Shown: positions 48,401-61,540 of the stretch, one piece after another
Numbering within the stretch: position 1 is the first letter of the stretch
How the letters are laid out: every line of letters begins with the position of its first letter
NCBI GenBank assembly: GCA_023333565.1
Contig: JAJKFH010002094.1
Span: forward strand, 1-64,000
Origin: Puffinus mauretanicus
Taxonomy: Eukaryota > Chordata > Aves > Procellariiformes > Procellariidae
Direction: 5' to 3'
Length of the DNA: 64,000 bases
Notes under the pieces: generated by a model
Database searches by the model: none
What the model was told of the DNA's origin: nothing
The model's input: only the letters and a program-made list of their open reading frames with translations
Made by a program: the position numbers and the translations under genes

Positions 48401-49779
48401 CATCAACCCCGCTGAAGCCGGACCTCTGTCCAGCAAGAAGTTACCAATACGGTTTGTCAGGATATGCAGTGTACATGCACGTCCTAGCAAGAGAAGTGCT
48501 CATGCCCTTCTGGGGAGGCACTATTGCCATCAGCACACAAAGCAGTATTCCCTGACCCCGCACAGTCTCCTGCTGCATATGTGGGGGATGAGACAAGCAT
48601 CATTTCAGACCGTCTCAGCTGTGGCATCAGAAGGGAAAGACCATGAGAAAGCAATGAGCACAGGGTCTACAGTATTTCCTGATGGGTTAGCAATGTCCCT
48701 CCTCTTTCAGCTGAGACCAGATGTACATTCTAGCAATAGCTGTCACCCCTACAGTTTTACAGTTTTACAGCAAGTCAACATGCAGTCAGCCAGCCACTTT
48801 GTGAGTCACTGTGTGAAAGCTGCTGAACACCCAGGCTTCCCTGTGGTAGAAAAAAATTGAGAGAATTTTTGAAGATTCCAGAGGAGGTCTTGAGACACTT
48901 GCATGCCAAACGTGACTTTATGGTGACTGCATGGCTCAGCAGGTCCAACTTTGCAGCACAGTCAAGGAAGAAACTGCATATCCAACATGAGACTCGACAA
49001 TCTGCCTATGTATAGTCCTGCACTACCAGTTTTGCAGGGACAAAGGTCAGAGGCAATTAGTCAGATTAAATCAAAACAGTGTCCAGGCAGCTGCTCATGC
49101 CAGGCTGGATGAAGCTTCATCATACACTTCAACAGAAAGGCCTGGAGGTTGCATTCAGCTTCTGCTTTGTCTGAGGTCTAGATGACACCACAGGTGACAG
49201 TTCTTTGGCACATAATCCACTTTGAGGAAGCAGAGGCATTTGGGATGTGAATCTGATAGTGCAATATAGCCAAACTAGAGCAAAAATACTCCCAAGCAAT
49301 ATCATCAAACCGATAAACTAACAAAAAGCAGTATCTACACAGCTAGAAGACTTTCTGGCAGCAGCATGTTCTAAATGAGCAGGTTGAGAGAAACTGAGCT
49401 TGTCAGGAACACCAGCTAAGCCGGAGGAGTGGAGGGGCCAGAGTGCCCCTGTACATGCTGCAGGAGAATCCTGTTGTCTCACAAAAGGCTACAGCCCTCA
49501 TGGAAGGTGCGGGAGGCTCAGAAATGCAGGATTCTTGAGTCCAGCACAAGAAACAAGAGCAAGGCTAACTTCAAAGACAGTTGGGCTTAGGACTACTCTG
49601 GTGAGGAGCTTTCTCATCTAAACAGAACTTGAATAAGTGCTCCCTAACGCAAGGACCAGAACACAGAAATCCCACTTCTACTCTCTCTGTTATTCTGAGA
49701 ACTGTGTTTCTTGCTGCATAGCAATCCCATTGCAGTAGCTGAGAGCACAACCAGAGGTGGTTTGGGCATTCTCCTGAGA

Positions 49780-50100
49780 AGGACTGGTTGGAAGTGACCT
49801 CTGGAAGTCTCCAGCCCAGCTACTCACTCCGAGCAGGATCACTGCTAACAACAGATCAGGTCAGCCACAGCTTTGTCTAGCCAGGTTCTGAGATCTCCCA
49901 AGGATGGAGATTCCACCACCTCCCTCGTCAGCCTGTGCCAGGGGTATCCTGCCTTCCTAGAGAAAATCACTTTCCTGAGTTCTGACCTGGACCTACCAAG
50001 CAGAGTGTGGCTATTGGCCCTTATTATATTGTCTGTAACTTTTGAGAGGAAGGTAAAAAGCTGCCTGACATTATGGAGAAACTGAGTCCAGGCCATCTAC
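49780..50100 (-). mobile_element. Old CR1 3' fragment
   Basis: The plus strand begins GGTTGGAAGTGACCTCTGGA, the antisense of the CR1 3' UTR, and continues through GATGGAGATTCCACCACCTC and CAGCCTGTGCCAGGGGTATC. On the minus strand the peptide [20 protein letters not shown] matches the ORF2 C-terminus ([19 protein letters not shown]). It is more diverged than the young copies and probably another subfamily. The 5' limit is unclear. Confidence 0.8.
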
Positions 50101-51368
50101 CTTTCTGGGGTAGGGTTCCTGTGGCAAGAGCTTTTCTCACATAAAAACCAGTCTCTGCCTCTTACTGGTTTTATGTGACCTCAACCCAGTGCATGTGAGT
50201 AAGGGTCCATCACCATGATAGCTCAGGACTGAGTTTAATCACATCTCACCCACCTCTGAATTGCAGTGGGGACAGGGTATCTAACTCCTACTGATCTCCC
50301 CAGCTGTGCAGGGGATGCTGCCCATGAGCCAGAGCAGACTATGCTTGAAAATGAAGGTAGTGTTTAATGGCAATGTGCCTTCTGGAGGGTCCTATGAGAT
50401 GTCAGTGCATAGAACTCACTCAGTAAATAATGACTTGGCCAAATTCTAGGCCAAAGGCTTCTGAAATAAAACACATCAGTCCCTGAATGGACCATGAGGT
50501 GCACTGTGACAGCCCATGGCTCTCCTTGCACTCACAGTGAGTCAGAAAGAGGAACGTCAGTGGTCATTCCTGATGGCTTTGACTCCGTTGTGAACAAGGT
50601 AAACTCCTGCTATCCTTTCCTCCCCTGTCATTCTGTCATTCTTTCTGCTACAGAAATCTGGTTTTGCTGGTCACAAGTCCCTGTTTTGCAACGCTGTTCT
50701 GAGCTCATGACAAGAAAAGCAGGTAGTCACAGAGTCTTAGGTAAGCCAGAGGTGGTACAAGTTTGACAGGTCTTGAGCAGCTGATAAGATCGTGAATTAA
50801 GTCTGCCTCTCTACTAGCACGACAGTGAATAAAACACACAAATATAGACTGAAAATTCTGTCTTTGATGTCCCATTACATGTGTTTTTCTTCCCTTGTCT
50901 CCATGGGCAAGCTGACTCTGACTTGAGCAACTTTTCAATTAACTATTTCTGTTTTCCCCTAATGGTGCTTCAGTGATACCTGACATTCTATCAAACTACT
51001 TTGCATATATATACATATACAGACATAAATATCTCCAGCTAAAGGGAAAGGAAATAAGGAATGTGCTAAAAATTATCTCCTTAACAGTGTTTTATATTCT
51101 AAAACATTTATGGCAGGGGTGTTTCTACTTTACATTCTCTGTCTTTTGTAAAAGCTTCAGATGTCTTCCAATGGTCAAAATTAAGATGACAGAGGATCAG
51201 AAGACTAAATCTTCTTATAATTATTTTCTTTCATATGGTGACAGGGTCATATTAATTCCTTTGACTCTGGGCCTACTTTGTCATCAAAATCAACTTGAGA
51301 GACAATTTCCTGCAACGGATCTGTACTGCTAGGGTGGCACATTTACTGGAGCCCCCACTCCCACTTAC

Positions 51369-51489
51369 CATTCGTGAAGGTGTTCACATAGTACCTTCGG
51401 CCCTGGGGAGACATATAGCTCTGCCAGCCGGGGGGGAGATGGCCGTTCAAGGTATCTTCTCCTGTCTGAGGAGTTGCCTTTCTGGGTTT
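51369..51489 (-). CDS. GAS7: GAS7 exon, first part of the WW domain
   Basis: A 121-nt exon encodes KPRKATPQTGEDTLNGH, then LPPGWQSYMSPQGRRYYVNT and FTN, ending with one base of Glu. LPPGWQSY and GRRYYVNT are the first two strands of the WW domain and match mammalian LPPGWQSYLSPQGRRYYVNT. The donor is ATG|GTAAGT (51363-51368). The acceptor is TTTTCTCAGCAG, a tandem AG. The exon starts in phase 0. The N-terminal 17 residues differ from the mammalian PGMVPPPPGEESQTVI and hold no Met, so translation must start further upstream. Confidence 0.95.
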
Positions 51490-51496
51490 CTGCTGA
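51490..51496 (-). promoter_or_regulatory. NAGNAG tandem splice acceptor
   Basis: On the minus strand the acceptor reads CTCAGCAG before AAACCC. Use of the first AG would add CAG (one Gln) in frame before KPRK. NAGNAG acceptors are commonly used alternatively in vertebrates. Confidence 0.7.
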
Positions 51497-54400
51497 GAAA
51501 AGAAAAAAAACTCAACCTATTAAGTCAATATCTAGATAACGTAAAGTCTAACCAGACACACATCTAGAAAGGGACCATGTGGTTTGGCATTCTAGAGATT
51601 GCAATACACCCAAAGACTTTCAGTCCATTTCCGCTCTCATCTGTCCTAGCTTCATCCAAAACATGAAGCAATCTTCCCTTGGAGCACTGGCTACACAGAA
51701 CATCCTTTGGGAGAGAAATGAAACCCTTTTGTATTTCATGTCCCATGAGCACCTGGACCTGTCCAAGAAAATGACTCTAGTGAAGCAGTAAAATGCAAAG
51801 CATAAAATAATCGAGTGTCTGAGAAAGAAAGGCATGCATCTGGCACTCATTTACTTTCATGTAAATATATATATATTGGTGGGTCAAAGCACTGGTCATG
51901 GAGGTGCTGCCCAATTTAATTTACAGGGGCACGATCACCTTCAGACATTTTCAAGAAGAAACACTGCAGAGCCATGTTGCCTATAGGAGTAGTGTGCTGA
52001 AGTAAATTTATCAGTATGCTGCTTATATACTAATAATGCATGTAATTAGCAATGCATACATTACTGATCTAGATTTAATCTGGATCCATATCATCCAGAT
52101 ACAGGATCATTAGAAGCCAGATTACTAGGAGTGATCCAGACTATTAGGAACAGAAGGAGATGAGCGTCATGCTGTCACCTGCTCTCCAGGCACACACAGA
52201 ACTGCTATCAGGGTTCAAGTGCCACCTCAGCTGTACATCTCTTCACCAACTCAGTTGCAAGCCTCAGTGCAGGTTCAGGGTGTAAGGAAAACAAAGAGGT
52301 GAAGCTGAAGTGCAAGTAATTGTCTGCACTACATTGCATCACCTGAACTATTTCCCTCTTCCAAGTAGCTCTGGTGGTCGCTTGGTAGCTTGGGATATAC
52401 AGTAGCTGCTTGATGTGAGACTGGCAAAGAGGGCTTCATCCCAAAGCAGGCATGAACCCTGTCTGGTCCCTTCAACCAGGAACACTGAATAAGGCAAAGG
52501 TAGAGAGATAAGATGCATGGCCAAAGATTGCCAGTTGCAGCCCTACAAGGCTGTGGCTATGAACTCCAGAGAGCTCCACTTTGCCTTTCCACATTCCCTA
52601 CGGCAAACCAGGCATGCAATGTACTCATTTTTTGTTTGCTTGCTTGCATTGCCTTCAAAGGAAGAAATATAAAAGAACAAGGAAAAATGTGTGAAATGGA
52701 ATTATTTATCCCATCAAAGCTAATCTCTATCCAGGAAATGCCTTCTGACATGGTGGGGGACAGGTCTGAAGTGACTGCACTTGATTCACAAACAGTCACA
52801 TCCATGGGACAGGCACATTTTCAGCATCTGGCTGCAGATAATGTTCAAACATTGACAGACATATGAACCATACCATCAGAAAGAAGCCTGTCATGTGTCC
52901 TCCTCCTACACATTCAGTGTCTGAGTGAAATTCCAACTCTGCTCCAACCCAGAATAAAAGGGACATTTAATGATTTTGGAGCCAAAAGTCTATTTTATGT
53001 TTCCTTTCAATTTCAGAAAACTCTGATTACAATGGCTCTCAAGAGGCACTGAACTCGAGAATGATCTTGCATTCGTGCCTCATCAAGCGTACTTGCACAG
53101 ACAGGTCACAGGCTGCAAGGCAGCCATATGGACCCAAGGCCAGTGTGCGATGGATACTGTCTCACTGCTACAGCACAGATGGAGCCTATGCTAGTTCAGA
53201 TTTTAGCTCCTCTCCTTGAGCAGAGATAGAGCCTGGGAGACTCAGCTGGCCCAAGATGAATTTAACAAGTTAGCTCAGGAGATACTAAGGGAGTCTACCA
53301 GGTGTATGACTCAAATCCCATGCTCTGCATGCCTATGACTAGCAGAGTGGTATGCAGAATTAATCAGTAGGATCTCCGCCATCTATTCCTATCCCCTGTG
53401 TTTCTGCTCTGTAAGGTTTAATCAAATCAATTTATAGTTCCACTCACCCTGCTGCTTGTGTGAGAAAGCAGAAGCTTTCACAGTTTATGTTACTATTTGA
53501 TTTTTTTTTTTGCTGATCTCAGCTTAGGATGCAAGTGAAAACTTCTCTTACACATTAGCCTGTCCAAAGGCTCAAGTTCTCATTATTGTTAGTGTTATAC
53601 TATTGCCAGAAATGCACTAAATGAAATTCTTGTCTGAGGGAAGCTAGCACAGCCATGCCTGTTCTGTGATCACAGGGGCAGCACCCCTTCATACATGCCA
53701 CTGAAACACCTCTCTGTTTCACATAGCTTTCTGTGAAAGCTCTGAATCCTACTAATGAAAACATTAAAACTCATGAATATGACAGAAAAATTAAGCTATC
53801 CCAGTTTTACCTCTGGGTTACTGAATTCTTCTCCAACATGATATGGGTGTTTATGGAAGTGCCTTGTTTCACTATGTAATGCCACTGCTAACATGGCTCC
53901 AACAGCCATGTACTTATTTCCAATTCTTTACAGCCATGTCCTGGCACCACCAGAAACTTGCTCACTCAGCCCTGACACCCACAGTATGGCCCTAATATCC
54001 AGTATCATCCTTTTGTTTGGTTTTACTCTCAGTCAAGACTGAAAATAACTCACTGCATGCTTCCCAGGCATGACATCCCTGGAAGCATCTTATTGCTTGT
54101 GCAGGTGATGCAGACCAGTGGATGGGTGTATGGTACTGACACATACTTTTATCACGCGGACCTTAAAACAAAAGCTGTTTTGTGCATGCTTCTTTTTGGT
54201 CCTGTTCAGCTCCTGTGACCTGCCATGCAGGGGAGCTTTTCCATCTCACTTCTCCCACAGATACCCCTCTCTACAGTTCCACCTAATGTAATGAAACACT
54301 GGGAAGAAAAAGAACTCTTGGAAAGAGTATGTCTGACCAGCACTGTCACCCCAGTAATTGTAATGACAGCTAAGAAGGTGACTGGTTCATTTCTGCCTCC

Positions 54401-57400
54401 AGGACTACCTTCTGAGGGGCTGTTCTTGCACCTACCCATACACAGTTCTTGTCCAAAACACAAGTAGGTCTGGTGAGAAAGCCAGGGCTAAAAGGCATTC
54501 AGAGGTTCAAGATCAAGTAACATATGCAGAGAAGGTCAGATCAGAAGGGAAAATGTGATAGCCCCAAGCTATTTTTTGAACCACAAAACCATTCTCTCTC
54601 AGCATATTCCAAGGGATAGCACAGAGTGCTGGGACAAATCCTGGGACAGCTCCTGAACTCTCTCCATCATCTCCATTAATGCCCCCCCATTATTGTTTGC
54701 AGAAGCACACTGAAGAAAAAAGAAATTCCGCAGTGTAGGAGAATACCAGCTCATGAAGAATTTGGCAGCAGGTTGGGTCCCTCAGATTCACTGCACAGAT
54801 CTCTGGCCTTGAAGATAACAAAGTTACACCAGACTATCTCTGCTGTGCATGATCATCTCATAAAGAGGAATTTGGGATAATCCAACCCTGGGTTCTGTTC
54901 CAGAATCTAGAAGGTACAGAATTTCACACATTTTTACTGCACGCTCGCCATTTCTGTCCTTAACACCTTCTTTCCCTTCTGGAACTGAAGTCCTATCCAC
55001 TCTTGCTACCCCTCTTTCTTAATATGGTCCTATAGTGATCCCATGTACCAAGTAGGTCAAGACTAGGTTCAGCTCACTTTAGGGGCCCATGGTATTACTT
55101 CATTTCACGTGGTCAGCACCAGTACCCTGCAAGGACAGATACCGCTGGTTTGCTTAAGAGAAGCTCTGCAATTGCCCCAACATCCTTTGAGTCACTTTTT
55201 CAGTGTTGCTTCAGGTGTCCCTGATGGACTGCAGGAAAAGCAGAGGTCTTTTACAGACAGGTGCCATGGTTTTTATCTTAAATAAAGGCTATGCCAAGAC
55301 ATGGATGTAGACAGTATAGGGTGGACACCAGCAAATGTTGGATGGAAATAGTATAAAGACCAAAGTTAAGCCAATGTTTTAGCTATAGTTCCTGCCAAAA
55401 TGCATATCACTTCAAAAAAGCACACAAGCATTATGTTTTGCAGTTGCTAATTCTATTTTTGAGTTACTAATATTTCTATCTTTGCTTCTGATTTTGCTAA
55501 TAAAGAACTGTTGTGAGTACAGTAGTCCCTATCAATGATGGTCAAGAGGACTAAATATAAGGGAAACCCCAGCACTGCCAAATGCAGAAGTTCTTGTAAA
55601 CAATGGGGCAATGGTTTGCTTGGATGTGTGCGGAGTATGGATGTGTGGATTTCTTCCTTTTGTTTTGAAGAGGAATGTGATCCTAAACAGCAGCTCACTG
55701 TTGGGCAAGACTTTATTCCCCCACGGGGACTGCAGAGGAAGATCCTCTGTGTTAGAGCCCCTAACTGGTCCCAGTGCAATCCCCTCCCATGCACACTTGA
55801 ATTCCTACTCCTATAGCAGCTCTGCTCCAAACTGATACTCTATGGGCAAAAGAGGAACTGAAAATGGCATAGGGGAGGAATCAAAGAAGAAACGAAACTT
55901 TGCTTCATCCACTACTGCTCACCACCCTACACCCACTGAAGCAGAGATACAAGGAGGCTCTGGGATAGATGGTGTGGGGCAGTAGCATATGGGGCTGGGC
56001 TCTATAATGTGTCACAGATTAAGTACCTCATAGTTTTGGCACACTCAGCAGCACATCCTTTCAGAAACGAGAGTGCTATGGAGGCCATGGTGGCAGCACA
56101 TTGTCCTTTCTTTGCAAAATAGGAGATCTGAGTAACAGAAGAGACTTTCTCACTCTGTTTTTCCCGGCAGACACAACCCTGTCCTAGCCAGACCTCTGCA
56201 GTCCCTTCTTCCTGGTATCAGCACAGTTAAACTGGAACTATGTTTGCACACCCGTATGGGAGAAGTTCAGGCTAACCTGGCATATAATGATAGGCAATTC
56301 TGCTGCCGAGATGAGTTAGAGACGGGGGCCAGGAGACATCACGGAGACGGGAAGTGACCGGCAGATGGTGTTCAAGAGCCCAGCTCCACAGCTGGCACAG
56401 CACCGCCAGACAGGCTTCAAATCTCTCCCCAAATCCAGCTCTTACCGGGACACACCCTGTGCCCAGCCACATGTCACAAGAAAAGTGAGGCACTTCTGCT
56501 TGCACACCTCTTCCTTAGACGGCTCGACAAGACTGTACTATTAATTTGATCTCTTGTTCCTATTTTTAGGAGAATTATTGCCAGGATAGTTCATGAGAAC
56601 CGTAAATCACAACAAAGGACTGTCTACATGGAGAGGAGGTTTCGGTATCAGCAGAGAACATTATGAACCAGCAAAAACAGAACAGCAGACAGTGACTAGA
56701 AGTTGAAACTAGACAAGCTCAGACTGAAAAGAATCTGCCAATCATGAGGATAAGTATCGACTGGAACGGCTTACCAGGGGGCTGTGCACTTTTTGTAGCT
56801 CCTCCATCAGGATTAAGTACCTGTTTGTAGAAGATCTGCTCTATTCCAGTCAGAGAAAAAGATGGCACCCTGAAGCCCCTGACCCAGTGGTGCAGAAGCT
56901 TGGGCTGGGTCGGCTAGCGATCCCTTCTGCCTTCCAAATCTTGCAACTCACACAGTGCTTTGAGCTGAGAGAAACACGCCACTCCCCTCACTGTCACTTC
57001 GGGGAGCGTCACCAGCCGCGGCATGGCGGTGGACAGGCAGATTTGGACCTGAAAAGGATGTCTGCAACACACTGCTGAGGAAACAGGAAATCTGAACAAT
57101 GTGAGCAGAGCAGAGAACATGTGACCCCAGTGAAATCCTCCTGCATCTGTATTCGCTGCCTGGAAAAGGGACCAAAGTATCTCTCAAAACATTCAAAGCC
57201 AAGAACACAAACACTTCCCTCCTATGAGATTTCTTAGGATCAGAAGTCCATATAGCAGGGGTACATGCAGGGGTAGACAAGAGCAAGCCACCAACAGGCC
57301 TCATTCTCCATGATAAGTGATGGTTTTCATTTGCTGTCTGCAGAAACATTGGGACAGGATTCTCCTGATATATACACAGCAGAAAGGAACCAGAAATGAG

Positions 57401-58368
57401 CAGCAAATGCAAAAGGCATCTCAAAGCAGAGAGGGCACTGGAGCTCTTCAGCACCAAACCATGCGCCAGAGAGCTAGCAAAGGTGAGTGTATGAAGTAAC
57501 CGCAGATCTTAGTCCAGGACACCAGCACTGACAAGAGGCAGAAGGATATGCTTTTTAGGGCAGACCATTACCTGTGGCCCATTCCCTCCACATCCACAGG
57601 CATTGGGTTAGGGATGTCAGGGAGAGACCGACAACCAGTGTGGACAGAACAGCCATCCCACAGCATCACAACCTACCCAGAGGTGACACTCTTCACCAGG
57701 GAACAGTGTTTCATCTGTGCGCTGTTAAGCACAGATTGTCTAGAAGCATGTCTGAAGAGAACGACAACTGGGTCAGATATCGTGGATGCTCCACGCAAAA
57801 AAGAGCACCAGCTATGGCCTGCACGTTGAAGCCCTGGCACTTGCTGTCTAGCTGAGCCAGCTCTGAACAGGGCAGCATGTCCAGCAGAGAGGCAGTGGGG
57901 GTGCCTCTCCCACTCCACCTATTCTTTCTGACTATTTTGTTTTTCCTTTCTTTCTCGCTCTTCTTGACCAAGTTAGCAGCAGCCCAACTCATCCTGTTCC
58001 ATTGCAAGACCACCTGGCAATGTAATCCCCTCCCAATGGTGGAAAAAAAGAAGACCAGAAGGGGTTTTATGCAGCAAAGTGAGGCAACAGGGAGTGAAGG
58101 GCCTACACACATCAGTCCATCCCATGCTGACTGATCCCCTGAGACAAGTTCAGCCTTGCTCAATAGAGGAAAATCACTTCCCATTTTCAAACTGCAGGAA
58201 ATCCCCATTCCCCTTCAAAGAGGGATCCTAGGGAGGAAACATCTGTGCACTTAAAAGCCTCAGCTCCCTGAAGATGTGTTAGCTCGCATTGCGCTGCGGC
58301 AGAGTGCAGCCCAGGGCCTCTCTCGAACACACAACCCAAGGTAAAGCAAAACAATCCCAAAACCACAA

Positions 58369-58480
58369 ATGCAGGCCCTGAGCAACCTGATCTAACTCTG
58401 AACAGGGGGTTGGACCAGAGACCTCCAAAAGTCCCTTCCAATTTAAATTATTCTATGATTTTATGATCCTATTTCAACAG
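58369..58480 (+). mobile_element. CR1 3' terminus
   Basis: The plus strand reads CCTGAGCAACCTGATCTAAC, GGGGGTTGGACCAGAGACCT, AAAAGTCCCTTCCAATTTAA and ATTATTCTATGATTTTATGA. This is the standard CR1 3' UTR end with its ATTCTATGATT repeats. It is a short truncated copy of moderate age. Confidence 0.85.
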
Positions 58481-61400
58481 AGCATCCAGCCTTGGAGCAA
58501 ATGAAGAGGATGCCTCTAGGTGTGGGAAAGGTTTGAATTAAATGCGGTGTCAGGACACTTACCTGCCGTTGCCACTCGCTCAGAGTCACACTGCACTTCT
58601 GCTGCAGATGCAACAGCACAAAGAAAGGCTACGGGTCCAGCTAAGCAGCTCCCCTGCAGTGTCCTGCCCAGAGCTGGAGGATTACTGGTGACAGAAAGCT
58701 GGACAAAATGTGCAGGGGAAACTCCCCGCAAGAAGCAATGCAAGGACACAGCAGAGAAAAACTGCCATAATATGAACCTGCATCAGAACAGCCCTCTGTC
58801 CTGTGGGGAAAAGCTTGCTCTGTACTGACATTACTGAGCTTATGTTTCTATCTAACTGCAGTTTTCATAAATACCTAACTTGGCAAAGGTGTGTGTCAAC
58901 CCAAGGCAGACATGGTGCAGTCAAAGAAGTGGGGTCTGTGTTTGAAAATAGCTGATGCTGCAAACAGTATTTGCTAGTGAAAGAAGCACTTTGCCAGAGG
59001 GGTGCCTACACCAACACTCATGTCCATCCCAAGTTTGGCATGAAGATCCCAGCACTGAGAAGCACCCCCACAGCACCTCCCCAGGCTGGGCACCAGCATG
59101 CCTGCACCAATGTGTGCCCTGGCGAAAGGAATGCCCGGGGCACCTCTGAACCCCTCCGGCATTACCCGCAGCCTCTCTCTCTCTAGTACTTTGAGTCATT
59201 CTGTATTTTGTTCATTTTTATGCAATCTTTCTTGCTCAACATTTGGTTTCCATGGAGTCACATACACTGTGTGAAACAGATTTATATTTAGAAAACGGAA
59301 CGGGTCATATGACCTGTCTCGGTTGTCATGGCAACCAGCACAGCTCCCGTTCGGCTGAATCTGATGGCACATGGCTGCTGGGGACAAGTCGCCCTCCCTG
59401 GGTGGCCCTGCGGGCACTGCCTCTGCAGCAGAAACACAGCAAGACACTGCCAATGCCACTGCCCCTCCAGCCCCCAAAGCCCAGCCAGTGGCATTCCTCT
59501 TCTTTGGGCACCATGCCTCATCTCTGGCCACCTTCTGTAATACTAGCCCTCTTCCTCCAAGAGAAACAGTCCCTTTGCCTGTGCCAAGTGTTAGGGCGTC
59601 TCAGAGCGCTCCTTGCACTGCCAGGCTGGAGCCGTGGGCGGAGCTGTGCCCAGCACATACCCCACATGCCAGTCTAGCAGGACAGCTCTCATTTTTCCCA
59701 GTCTTAAAAATCTCCCTGCCCTAATAAGTCTCCTCTGTGCCATGCCAAAGTCTTCTTCACTCCTTCTTCCTCCTAAATAACTTCAGCATCTCTGTGCAGC
59801 TATTGTTGCCTTGGATGCCACCTCTGCCACCTTCCTACCAACCCACCGCAGCTGTGACCAGGAGGAGGACCAGGTGGCCCTTGTGCATGGGTCTCTGCTC
59901 TGGGGCCAACTCTCCTGTAGCTCTCCACCCCTCTATTTCCTATTTGGCTCTGAAATGCAGTGTGCATGCTTCCCACCCAGCTCTACCTTCTCCGCTGAGG
60001 GCCTGTTCTCCCAGCCAGATCCACAGCTGCCAAAATCATCCCTCTTCTCCCACCCAGGTCCCTGGCTGTGGTGCAGGTATGTGCCCAGGACTTTGCTTTA
60101 AGGTAATATCCATGAAGAGCATTGTGTTTGCAGAGAATTAGCCTTCTGGGACTGGTGTATTTTTCTCTGCCAGTACCCTAAACTAGGAAAAAACAAACTG
60201 TTTCTGAAGGATACATGACCCAGGGAGACAGACTGGGTGATGTTTTCTGGCTCAGTGCTGTGCGAGAGATCAAAATGGGTGGGAAGAGAAATTCTCTGCT
60301 CCGTGAATCCTGCCTAGACCCCTTCAAAACAGGGGCTGTCGAACCAGAGGTGAAAAATCCAAGAAACTCCAGTGCAGCTCAGTCCTCTCCCTTCCTTCTC
60401 AAAATAGGCCTGGTGCACAAAGCCACATAAGGGGCCAGTCTGGAAGAAGCCACAGCATTGAGCTGCAGCTGAGCCTGTCCCCTGTGGTGGGTCTCATGGG
60501 ACCCATGGCACCAGGTCTGGTCCAGATCCTACTGCAGACGATGCTCACTCCCTGGCAAAGCAGCAGTTCAGGGAGGCGCTTGGCAATGGCTGTAAGAAAG
60601 ATGGGGTGGGGGGGAATTCAATGTGGGGAAAGAGCAAGGGAGTGGGGCCCTGATTTGGGGAGGGTGGTTAGCAAGAAAGAGAATAAAAAGCCTGTGTCGG
60701 CTCCCAATTTGGGGAGCAGCAGGTGTGGCAGGAGAGTGAATGCAGTTTGCAGAGGAGGACAGCCCGGCAGCTGGCTTTCTCACCTCTTGTTCTGCCTGAG
60801 CTCTTGGCAGACTCCAAGCAAGTTCATCACTTTCCTATGCTCCCTTTTCAGTGTGCTCACAGCTGGTGTGAGTGTTACCCTGTGACAGTATTTAGCACTA
60901 ACTGACAATGGCGTAGAATCCTGGCACTGAATTAGCAACCCAGAAAGGAGAAACGAAGTACCACCCTCACAGCAGGCACCGAAGACCGTGAACCAGATGG
61001 GAGTGGTGTCTGCTCTGAGTAAGAAAGCCTGTCTAGAACATGGTGACCATGGCTACACGCACACATGTATCCCTGCAAGTATAATGCATATATACCCGTA
61101 GGGAGCTCAAGAATCACCCCCTAAGAAAATACAAGTTTGTTTTTCCTTTCTGTGCTAATGGACAAAAGGTCATTTAATGGACAAATCTGTTTTGGAGAGG
61201 CCAAAGGTGCACTTGGCCAAGAAGGGGTCAACCAGGCAGATTGCTGTGATGAAGGGCTCAGCTCCACACACAGTCGAACGCAGAGGAACAGTAACAGCAA
61301 CACAGAGGGATTATGATGGGTGGGGAACCGAGATAACCTAATCCCACAAACAGAGAACCCTGCCTGAAGCCTCCCCTGTGCATGAGAGAATCAGCCCCAT

Positions 61401-61494
61401 TGTCTGGGGTGAAAACCATCACAATGAGTCAAGGGAAAGGCTCTCTAGATCATCTTACAGACTGACACTGCCTCTAGGGGATGGAACTCATTAT

Positions 61495-61540
61495 GGGATG
61501 CAGGCAAAGAGCATCTTGGGATGCAGGCAAAGAGCATCTT
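61495..61540. repeat. Exact 23-bp tandem duplication
   Basis: The unit GGGATGCAGGCAAAGAGCAT followed by CTT occurs twice in a row without a difference. Confidence 0.95.

Larger units (their letters stand above)
31433..51368 (-). other. GAS7 intron splitting the WW domain (about 20 kb)
   Basis: The largest complete intron. It holds a fossil CR1/L3 (44410-45440, minus), an old CR1 3' end (49780-50100, minus), two short exact tandem duplications (41779-41830 and 42922-42967) and a 15-base poly(A) run (about 40926). An AT-rich block at about 33000-33900 lacks recognised repeats. A stretch open in all three plus frames occurs at 41001-41618. No convincing exon, tRNA or snRNA was seen in the remaining sequence. 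Confidence 0.8.
1..51489 (-). other. GAS7: GAS7 gene, partial (nine exons; both ends outside the window)
   Basis: GAS7 is a cytoplasmic adaptor with optional SH3 and WW domains and a C-terminal F-BAR domain; it binds membranes and actin and is linked to neurite outgrowth. Nine exons on the minus strand spell its diagnostic peptides in order: PPGWQSY and ETTWERPSS (WW), VNGYHTSGTP, INCVTFPHPD, EWSYCDYFW, LLQKQLKGKQMQKEMAEF, SLADEAEVHLKF and SEVEKPL. Every junction is GT-AG and the exon phases are compatible, giving 734 nt of open frame. The SH3 exons expected further upstream (right) were not found up to position 64000, and the F-BAR domain continues past position 1. The identification rests on remembered family sequence and needs no frameshift or gap. 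Confidence 0.95.

Noticed and set aside
56948..57457. 169-codon minus-strand frame, and 165 codons at 57711-58208
   Set aside because: No recognisable domain, no plausible splice or start context and no GAS7 SH3 motifs (ALYPF, WWEGE, PSNY-like).
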